Shown here: positions 58,248 to 64,000 of the stretch, in pieces
How positions within the stretch are numbered: position 1 is the stretch's first letter
Layout: every line of letters starts with the position of its first letter
Assembly (NCBI RefSeq): GCF_000418325.1
Contig: NC_021658.1
Coordinates: forward strand, 7,764,001-7,828,000
Length of the DNA: 64,000 bases
Source: Sorangium cellulosum So0157-2
Lineage (GTDB): Bacteria; Myxococcota_A; Polyangia; Polyangiales; Polyangiaceae
Direction of reading: 5' to 3'
Notes under the pieces: model-generated
The model's input: the letters and a program-made list of their open reading frames with translations, nothing else
The model's database searches: none
Told to the model about the DNA's origin: nothing
Made by a program: the position numbers and the translations under genes

Positions 58248-59390
58248 TCAGCCGTCGCTGCCGAACACCATGTGCCGGCGGGCCCGCTCGCCGCTCGCGA
58301 TCTCCGCCAGCGACAGGCGCACGTCGCGCTCGGTGATCGTGCCGTCGATCGTCGCGAACGTCGCGGAGATGATCGGCGGGATGCGCCCGACGCCGGGGAA
58401 GCCGGGGGCCCACGTGAGCGCGTCCGCGAACGCGGCCTTGACCAGGGCGGCGACGGGCCCGTGCGGCGCGAGGGGCACGTCGAGCGGCTCGAGCACCACG
58501 ACGGCCTTGGCGCGGCCGAGCGTCTTCACCACCTCGGCGCCGTAGAACGGCCGCAGCGCGCGCACGCCCACGAGGCCGACGCGCCGGCCCTGCGCGCGCA
58601 GGCTGCGCACGACCTCGCGGGCCGCGGGGAACGCGCAGCCCACGACGACCATGATCTCCTCGGCGTCGGCGGTGTCGACGCGCTCGATCGCGCCGAGCGG
58701 CCTGCCGGTCAGCTCGCAGAGCTCCCGCATCGCGCTGGCGAGCGCGAACGGCACGCGCGCGCAGAAGCTCCGCTCGGCCCGCTTCCGGACGACGCCGCGC
58801 CCCTTCGGGCGAGGGCCCCCGTCGCCGTCGCTCTCGCCCGGCGCCGCGTCGGTGAAGGTCGGCGCGCTCCGCTCCGAGCCGAGGAAGCGCGCGGCGAGCT
58901 CGCGCGCCGCGCCGAGGGCGGCCACGTCCGACGGCAGCGCGTCGACGAGGTGCAGGAACGGCGTCTCGCTGTCCTCGGCGGCGCGCCGCGCCACGAGCGC
59001 CACGTCGGCCGCCTCCTGGCTGCTCCAGGTGACGAGCACCCCCGCGCCGACGTCGAGCGCCGGCGCGAGCTCGTCGCGCCCCACGGCGGGCCCGCCGCGC
59101 CGCTCGATGACGTGCACCGTCACCGGCGTGCGCACCGCCGCCGCCTCGCCGAGCGCGGCGAGGGCCCCGACGAGTTCGTGGGCGCCGAGCACCACGCCCG
59201 CGCGCTGTCCGGCGCGCGAGCGCGCCGCGGCGCCGCGGATCGCCTCGGCGGCGGACGCGGCGCGCTCGATCGGCAGATCGCCGGGCACCGCCGCGTGCGC
59301 GGCGAAGAGCGCGCTCCCCGCGGCCACCTCGACATGTGCGATCACCGCCGCCGGATCCGGCGGCGCGCCCAGACCGTCAGGCACTGCCAT
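58248..59390 (-). CDS. pyruvate:ferredoxin oxidoreductase alpha-subunit-like protein (stand-alone)
   Basis: 380 residues from the ATG at 59390 (an upstream in-frame start at 59426 is open). The sequence resembles the PFOR alpha subunit, domains I and II: PPDPAAVIAHVEVAAGSALFAAHAAVPGDLPI, HELVGALAALGEAAAVRTPVTVHVIERRGGPAV, GVLVTWSSQEAADVALVARRAAEDSETPFLHLVDALPSD, and a domain-II part ADAEEIMVVVGCAFPAAREVVRSLRAQGRRVGLVGVRALRPF. The Asp/Gly/Arg-rich region at ~195-225 is disordered. It lacks the TPP-binding beta subunit and the gamma/delta partners, and none is adjacent. It may pair with subunits encoded elsewhere or be a degenerate scaffold. Confidence 0.7.
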   Translation of the reverse strand: MAVPDGLGAPPDPAAVIAHVEVAAGSALFAAHAAVPGDLPIERAASAAEAIRGAAARSRAGQRAGVVLGAHELVGALAALGEAAAVRTPVTVHVIERRGGPAVGRDELAPALDVGAGVLVTWSSQEAADVALVARRAAEDSETPFLHLVDALPSDVAALGAARELAARFLGSERSAPTFTDAAPGESDGDGGPRPKGRGVVRKRAERSFCARVPFALASAMRELCELTGRPLGAIERVDTADAEEIMVVVGCAFPAAREVVRSLRAQGRRVGLVGVRALRPFYGAEVVKTLGRAKAVVVLEPLDVPLAPHGPVAALVKAAFADALTWAPGFPGVGRIPPIISATFATIDGTITERDVRLSLAEIASGERARRHMVFGSDG

Positions 59391-59675
59391 CCAGCCGTTC
59401 GTCGCCCGAGCCGCACGCGAGGTCAAGCGCGAGCGCGATCGGATTCAGCGCAGCGACCGGGCCGAAGCGGCGCCGCGATCGCGATCATCCATGCCTGGAC
59501 GTAACTCCGGGAAAGGAAGCTTTCACCCCGAGGTGATGCTCCTGTCGCATGCGGCTCGGCGGTGGTCGCCCGGTCGGACGCCGGCACCAAGCTCAGCCGC
59601 GGCGACGTCGCGCTCGTGTCCGATCCAGACGGACGACCCCGCCGCGGCACGGTCGGGTCGCCTGGCGGATGGCAG

Positions 59676-59834
59676 GCCAGCGCGCCGACGAGCCAGCGCG
59701 CCGACGAGCCAGCGCGCCGACGAGCCAGCGCGCCGACGAGCCAGCGCGCCGACGAGCCAGCGCGCCGACGAGCCAGCGCGCCGACGAGCCAGCGCGCCGA
59801 CGAGCCAGCGCGCCGACGAGCCAGCGCGCCGACG
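59676..59834. repeat. 16-bp tandem repeat, nearly 10 copies
   Basis: GCCAGCGCGCCGACGA is repeated nine times without a mismatch from 59676 to 59819, with a tenth copy of 15 bases ending at 59834. Because 16 is not a multiple of three, each reading frame becomes a 16-residue repeat every three units. No spacers, so not a CRISPR. Confidence 0.97.
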
Positions 59835-59933
59835 CGGACCCCCGCGCGGGAAGCACCTGCGCGGGAAGCCTGCGCGGGAAGGACGCCGGGCCCTCGCGCC
59901 GCAGAAAAAAAGCGAACCCGAAAAATTGATCGC

Positions 59934-59962
59934 TTGACGGACCCTCCCTCCCTTGATAGGAG
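59934..59962 (+). promoter_or_regulatory. possible promoter for tRNA-Val(GAC)-thrS
   Basis: TTGACG at 59934-59939 and TAGGAG at 59957-59962 with 17 bases between. The -10 is weak, but its context CCCTTGATAG is shared with the site at 40961-40971. Confidence 0.45.
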
Positions 59963-60005
59963 GCGCTCTCCGTTTCGTCGGCGTCGCGCCGAGCGAGCGG
60001 GACAT

Positions 60006-60077
<72 letters not shown>

Positions 60078-60110
60078 CAAATCAGCAGGAGACCTAGCCT
60101 GCGAGGTTTC

Positions 60111-62177
60111 ATGGCCCTCGATCAGACAGCCCAGGCCGCCTCAGCGGCCCGCACCACGGTGCGCGAGGCTCTCGCCGACGAACTCGCCAAGGACCGCACC
60201 GTCATCGGCGCCCGCGTCAACGGGCGCCTCCTCGATCTCCAGACCCCCTTCCTTCGCGACAGCGCGACCCGGATCGAGCCCGTCCGGACGAGCGATCCGG
60301 ACGGCCTGCGCATCATCCGGCACTCGACGGCGCACATCATGGCCGACGCCGTGCAGCGCCTCTTCCCGGGGACGAAGGTCACGATCGGCCCCGCCATCGA
60401 GGCGGGCTTCTACTACGACTTCGACAAGCCGAGCGGCCCCTTCACGGACGAGGATCTCGCCAAGATCGAGGCGAAGATGCGCGAGATCATCGCCGCCGGC
60501 CGCCCGTTCCGGCGCGACGTGGTGAACCGCGAGGCGGCGCACGAGCTCTTCGCCCAGATGGGCGAGACGTACAAACGCGAGCTCATCGACGCGATCCCGC
60601 CGGGCGAGGAGGTCTCGCTCTACAAGCACAGCGACGGCGAGCGCGAGTGGGTCGACCTCTGCGAGGGCCCGCACGTGCCGGACGCCTCGCTGCTCCAGGC
60701 CGTCAAGCTGGTGAGCGTGGCCGGCGCCTACTGGCGCGGCGACGAGCGCAACCCGATGCTCCAGCGCATCTACGGCACCGCGTTCCCGAGCCAGGCGGCG
60801 CTCGACGAGCACCTGAAGCTCCTCGCGGAGGCCAAGGAGCGCGACCACCGGAAGCTCGGGAAAGAGCTCGAGCTCTTCATGTTCCACGAGTACGCGCCGG
60901 CCATGCCGTTCCTCCTGCCGCGCGGCGCGCACGTGTACAACTCGCTCGTCCAGTACATGCGCGACCTCTACGTCGACTACGGGTACGACGAGGTCATCAC
61001 GCCGCAGATCTTCGACAAGCGGCTGTTCGATACGAGCGGGCACCTGCCGAACTACCGCGAGAACATGTACCTGCCCGTCACGGCGGAGCACCTCGACGCG
61101 GCGCGGCTCGCGCTACGGCTCGGGGTCTCGCCCGGCGAGGCGGACGCGGCGGCCTACAAGGAAGCGGACAAGAAGCGCGACGCCGCGGTCCTGGAGCAGC
61201 TCGCCGAGCTCGAGCGGCTCGCCCAGAAGCCGATGAACTGCCCGAGCCACTGCCTCATCTTCGGCCAGCGGCGTCGCAGCTACCGCGAGCTGCCGTGGCG
61301 GCTCGCGGACTTCGGCCGGCTCCACCGGTACGAGCGCGGCGGCGTCGTCCATGGGCTCGCCCGGGTGCGGAGCTTCTGCCAGGACGACGCCCACATCTTC
61401 TGCGCCCCGGAGCAGATGCACGGCGAGATCCAGGCGTTCCTGCGCCTCCTGCTCGAGGTGTACGCCGCCTTCCGGTTCGCCAAGATCGACATCAAGCTCG
61501 CGACCCGGCCCAAGAAGCGCATCGGCACCGACGCGCAGTGGGACGCCGCGGAGGGCGCGCTCGCGGACGCCCTGAAGCTGGCCGGCCTCCCCTTCGAGAT
61601 CGCGCCCGAGGAGGGCGCGTTCTACGGCCCGAAGCTCGAGTTCCACGTCCTCGACGCGCTCCGCCGGAGCTGGCAGCTCGGCACGATCCAGGTGGACTAC
61701 GCGCTGCCCGACCGCTTCGAGCTCGAGTACACCGGCGCCGACGGCGGCGTGCACCGCCCCGTGATGTTGCACCGGGCGATCCTCGGCTCGCTCGAGCGGT
61801 TCTTCTCGGTGTACCTGGAGCACGTCGGCGGGGCCTTCCCGGCCTGGCTGGCCCCGGAGCAGGCGATCATCGTCACGGTCAGCGAGAAGCAGGCCGCCTA
61901 CGCGCAAGAGGTGGTGGCGTACCTCCGGGGCCGCGGGCTCCGCGCCCGGGCCGACCTCGGCTCCGACAAGCTCGGCGCCAAGATCCGGGCGGCGCGGCTG
62001 ACGCGCGTCCCGTACGTGGTCGTGGTCGGCGACAAGGAGGCCGAGGGCCGCAAGGTCGCCCCCCGGTCGCGCGATCTCAACAAGGACCTCGGGGCGATGC
62101 CGCTCGAGGAGTTCGCCGACCGGCTCGCCGCGGAGTCGAAGCCCCCCCGCCTGGCTGCGAGCGCCCCCAGTTCGTGA
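60111..62177 (+). CDS. thrS: threonyl-tRNA synthetase, with a ~43-residue insertion in the catalytic domain
   Basis: 688 residues. It attaches threonine to tRNA-Thr. The N-terminal TGS-like region (~20-60) leads to the editing domain (HSTAHIMADAVQRLFPG). The catalytic zinc ligands are Cys377 (KPMNCPSH), His428 (QDDAHIF) and His554 (VMLHRAILGS), with spacings identical to E. coli ThrS (334, 385, 511). Just before Cys377, where others read MYxxxxENREYxxKPMNC, there are ~43 extra residues (ARLALRLGVSPGEADAAAYKEADKKR...). The anticodon-binding domain follows (VSEKQAAYAQEVVAYLRGRG). infC lies downstream. Confidence 0.95.
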   Translation: MALDQTAQAASAARTTVREALADELAKDRTVIGARVNGRLLDLQTPFLRDSATRIEPVRTSDPDGLRIIRHSTAHIMADAVQRLFPGTKVTIGPAIEAGFYYDFDKPSGPFTDEDLAKIEAKMREIIAAGRPFRRDVVNREAAHELFAQMGETYKRELIDAIPPGEEVSLYKHSDGEREWVDLCEGPHVPDASLLQAVKLVSVAGAYWRGDERNPMLQRIYGTAFPSQAALDEHLKLLAEAKERDHRKLGKELELFMFHEYAPAMPFLLPRGAHVYNSLVQYMRDLYVDYGYDEVITPQIFDKRLFDTSGHLPNYRENMYLPVTAEHLDAARLALRLGVSPGEADAAAYKEADKKRDAAVLEQLAELERLAQKPMNCPSHCLIFGQRRRSYRELPWRLADFGRLHRYERGGVVHGLARVRSFCQDDAHIFCAPEQMHGEIQAFLRLLLEVYAAFRFAKIDIKLATRPKKRIGTDAQWDAAEGALADALKLAGLPFEIAPEEGAFYGPKLEFHVLDALRRSWQLGTIQVDYALPDRFELEYTGADGGVHRPVMLHRAILGSLERFFSVYLEHVGGAFPAWLAPEQAIIVTVSEKQAAYAQEVVAYLRGRGLRARADLGSDKLGAKIRAARLTRVPYVVVVGDKEAEGRKVAPRSRDLNKDLGAMPLEEFADRLAAESKPPRLAASAPSS

Positions 62178-62415
62178 TCCGTCGTTCCGGCCGGCCCCTC
62201 GCGCCGGCAGGCCTTCCCCTACCCCCGTCGAGCCCGGCAGACCAGGGCTCCCGAGCGCCCCTGGACCGCGGCGGCCACTGTGCTTGCTGCCGTTGCCTGC
62301 GGCGCGGAGTCAGGCGACATTGGCATGGTGATGGTCGCCGCGACCACGATCGGTCGCGAAGCGGCGGTCCGTCGCTTTCGGAAGCACAGAACACAAGGAG
62401 GCAGCGAAATATCAC

Positions 62416-63144
62416 ATGGCGATGAGACGCTTCGACCCTCGGCAGGCCCAGCGGGGGCCGCAGATCCGCATCAACCAGCGCATCCGCGTCCCGGAGATCC
62501 GCGTCATCGGCGATGATGGCGAGATGCTCGGCATCATGCAGACCCACGAGGCGCTGCGCCGGGCTCAGGAGAAGGGGCTCGACCTCGTCGAGGTCAACCC
62601 GAAGGCGGATCCTCCGGTTTGCAAGATCCTCGACTTCGGCAAGTACAAGTACGACGAGAAGAAGAAGGCCCGCGAGGCGAAGCGCAAGCAGAGTGTGGTG
62701 GAGATCAAGGAGATCAAGCTCCGTCCCAAGACGGACGATCACGATCTCGAGTTCAAGACCAGGGCTGCGCACCGGTTCCTCGGCGCAGGTCACAAGGTGA
62801 AGTTCACGGTGCGCTTCCGCGGCCGCGAGATCACGCACCCGGAGAAGGCGCAGGAGCAGCTCGACTGGATCGTCCAGCACTGCGAGGAGATCGCGAACGT
62901 CGAGGTGCGCCCGATGATGGAGCAGCGCACGATGACGCTGATGATGGCGCCCAAGCCCGCCATCCTGCAGAAGGTGGCCCAGGCCCGCGCCGCCGCGGAG
63001 AAGGCCCGCCAGAAGGCGCTCCAGGAAGGGCGCGCCGCTCCGACCGGGGCCGACGCCGAGGAAGAGGAGATCGAGCAGCTCGAGAGGCAGCTCGAAGAGC
63101 AGGACGACGACGACGACGACGAGGGCGAGGGCGGGAACGAGTAG
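62416..63144 (+). CDS. infC: translation initiation factor IF-3 with a long acidic C-terminal tail (DsgA-like)
   Basis: 242 residues; the standard IF-3 is ~175-180. The ATG at 62416 lies 14 bases after a strong AAGGAGG (62395-62401); the usual rare start codon (AUU) of infC is not in frame here. The N-domain (PEIRVIGDDGEMLGIMQTHEALRRAQEKGLDLVEVNP), linker and C-domain (TVRFRGREITHPEKAQEQL, MMEQRTMTLMMAPKP) are normal. Residues ~178-242 are added: a Lys/Ala/Gln helical stretch, then EEEEIEQLERQLEEQ and a poly-Asp run. Myxococcus DsgA, its IF-3, also carries an extra tail needed for development. rpmI and rplT, usually next, are absent. Confidence 0.95.
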   Translation: MAMRRFDPRQAQRGPQIRINQRIRVPEIRVIGDDGEMLGIMQTHEALRRAQEKGLDLVEVNPKADPPVCKILDFGKYKYDEKKKAREAKRKQSVVEIKEIKLRPKTDDHDLEFKTRAAHRFLGAGHKVKFTVRFRGREITHPEKAQEQLDWIVQHCEEIANVEVRPMMEQRTMTLMMAPKPAILQKVAQARAAAEKARQKALQEGRAAPTGADAEEEEIEQLERQLEEQDDDDDDEGEGGNE

Positions 63145-63210
63145 CCCGTCCGGAGAGCGCGCGCCTCAGGACGAACGACGGCCGCGCCTCTTCCGGGGCG
63201 CGCATCGCGT

Positions 63211-63269
63211 CGCGCCCTCCGCGACGAGGGCTCGTGCGCGGCGCGCTCCCCCGCATCGCGGAGGGCGCG
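63211..63269. terminator. 14-bp inverted repeat between infC and the convergent gene
   Basis: 63211-63224 (CGCGCCCTCCGCGA) and 63256-63269 (TCGCGGAGGGCGCG) are perfect complements with 31 bases between. The position between convergent stops suggests a bidirectional terminator, although no T-run follows. Confidence 0.5.
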
Positions 63270-63321
63270 GAGCGCGAGCCGGACCGCCGCTGGCGCGGCG
63301 AGGGGCACGCGCGCCGCCGGC

Positions 63322-63987
63322 TCAGTGCGGGATCAGGCCGCCGAGCCACGCCCCGGCGGCGAGGACCGCGAGCGCGGCGACGAGCAGCACGGCCTTCACG
63401 GCGCCGGCCCCCGTCTTCAGCGGAGGGAGCTCCGCCTCCAGGTCGTGCGGCGCGAACGGGGCGAGCGGCGCGGGCGGGGCTACCGGCGCCAGCGCGGGCG
63501 GCGCAGGCCGCGGCGGGGCGGGCGCCGCCTGCGGGGAGGCCAGCGTCGGCTCGGCCCTGCGCCGCTCGAGCGGCGGGGGCGCGGGCTGGGGCGGCGCGAA
63601 CGGCGGGCGCGCGGGCTGGGGCGGCGGGCGCGCGGGCTGGGGCGGCGCGAGCGGCGGCTCCGCGGGCCTCGCCTGCGGGTACGCCAGCAACTTCGCAGGC
63701 GAGATGCCCGCGTCGGTCTCCTCGAGCGCGGCGAGGTTGCCCTCCTCGACCGAGACCTCGGCGAGCGACCGCCGCATGAGGTCCTCGCCGGGCGCCGAGA
63801 CCTTGATCTCGTCGGCCCATTTGCCGATGTCCTCGAAGGCCGAGATCTTGAGCGGCTCGCTCGGCCGAGCGGCGCTCGGCGCCGCCTTGTCGTCCGGGAG
63901 CGACGTGAACTCGAGCAGCGTCTCCTCGATCAGCCTGTCGATGAACGACGCCTTGTCCGACGCGGGGGCGCGCTTCTTCAGCGCCAT
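63322..63987 (-). CDS. proline-rich membrane-anchored protein, unknown
   Basis: 221 residues, complete within the window (start 63987, 13 bases from the edge). The N-terminal ~100 residues are charged and soluble-looking (DKASFIDRLIEETLLEFTSLPDDK, SEPLKISAFEDIGKWADEIKVSAPGEDLMRRSLAEVSVEEG). A long Pro/Ala/Arg-rich stretch follows (~105-180, with PPQPARPP repeats). A C-terminal transmembrane helix (AVKAVLLVAALAVLAAGAWLGGL) ends it, giving a tail-anchored topology. No family recognised. Confidence 0.7.
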   Translation of the reverse strand: MALKKRAPASDKASFIDRLIEETLLEFTSLPDDKAAPSAARPSEPLKISAFEDIGKWADEIKVSAPGEDLMRRSLAEVSVEEGNLAALEETDAGISPAKLLAYPQARPAEPPLAPPQPARPPPQPARPPFAPPQPAPPPLERRRAEPTLASPQAAPAPPRPAPPALAPVAPPAPLAPFAPHDLEAELPPLKTGAGAVKAVLLVAALAVLAAGAWLGGLIPH

Positions 63988-64000
63988 GGCGCTGCGGACG

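Larger units (their letters stand above)
59391..60005. other. intergenic region with a 16-bp minisatellite
   Basis: 615 bases between the PFOR-like gene and tRNA-Val(GAC). It holds the 16-bp tandem repeat (59676-59834), an A-rich patch at 59904-59926 unusual for this genome, and the promoter at 59934-59962. Open frames across it are Arg/Ala/Ser repeats in all frames and are not supported as genes. Confidence 0.6.

Noticed and set aside
59676..59834. CRISPR-like array
   Set aside because: Repeats are contiguous with no spacers and no cas genes nearby.
59523..60005. Frames through the 16-bp repeat, on both strands
   Set aside because: They consist only of the repeat translated in different frames; no ribosome site, no domain.
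62407..62418. An AUU/AUA rare start for infC (as in E. coli)
   Set aside because: The AT-rich triplets before the ATG are not in frame; the ATG at 62416 gives the expected N-terminus.

Overview
This window looks like chromosome from a large-genome myxobacterium of the Sorangium/Polyangium group. The DNA is very GC-rich with strong third-position GC bias. It carries many cysteine-rich lipoproteins, a PilZ protein of the TIGR02266 type common in myxobacteria, FHA and Ser/Thr-kinase signalling genes, PilB/PilT motors, an IF-3 with a long acidic tail like Myxococcus DsgA, and a lexA promoter with a Myxococcus-type LexA box. This assignment is inference from gene content. No marker such as 16S rRNA is present.

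Layout: 2-3795 is a DUF4350-MoxR-DUF58 operon, followed by rsmA. At 4853-5639 lie an atpD reduced to its first ~72 codons and an intact, extended atpC. dnaG and rpoD follow (5839-9828). 9832-14043 holds a small lipoprotein, a rhomboid-fold protein lacking its catalytic residues, and bamA. parC and parE (topoisomerase IV) occupy 14354-18696. 19101-31167 is mixed: AraC-like regulator, nitrilase-family amidase, Cys-rich lipoprotein, Nudix hydrolase, ligA, DUF2804, P5C dehydrogenase, two lipoproteins and an M3 metallopeptidase. 31222-37053 encodes a caspase-like/TPR protein, a small lipoprotein, a protein kinase and an FHA protein. 37159-40003 is pilB-pilT, followed by lexA. 41027-44392 is a cell-envelope set (DUF4398 lipoprotein, OmpA-like protein, TPR/beta-barrel protein). 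44393-44909 holds two very large palindromes between convergent genes. Two PilZ-domain genes and a TPR-like membrane protein follow.

48444-58031 is mostly minus-strand: tRNA-Val(CAC), an aspartate-type aminotransferase, mlaD-mlaF, recJ, secF, secD and yajC. 58248-59390 is a stand-alone pyruvate:ferredoxin-oxidoreductase-like protein, followed by a 16-bp minisatellite. The window closes with tRNA-Val(GAC), thrS, infC and a proline-rich membrane protein.

Most of the window is core housekeeping: replication and topology (dnaG, parCE, ligA, recJ, lexA), transcription (rpoD), translation (rsmA, thrS, infC, two tRNAs), secretion and envelope (yajC-secDF, bamA, mlaFD), and motility (pilBT). There is no insertion sequence, prophage, CRISPR array or biosynthetic cluster. 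The observations most worth checking are the gutted atpD, the two giant palindromes at 44426-44911, the apparently leaderless LexA-controlled lexA, the catalytically dead rhomboid, the Val at the quinolone-contact position of ParC, the ThrS insertion and the IF-3 tail.
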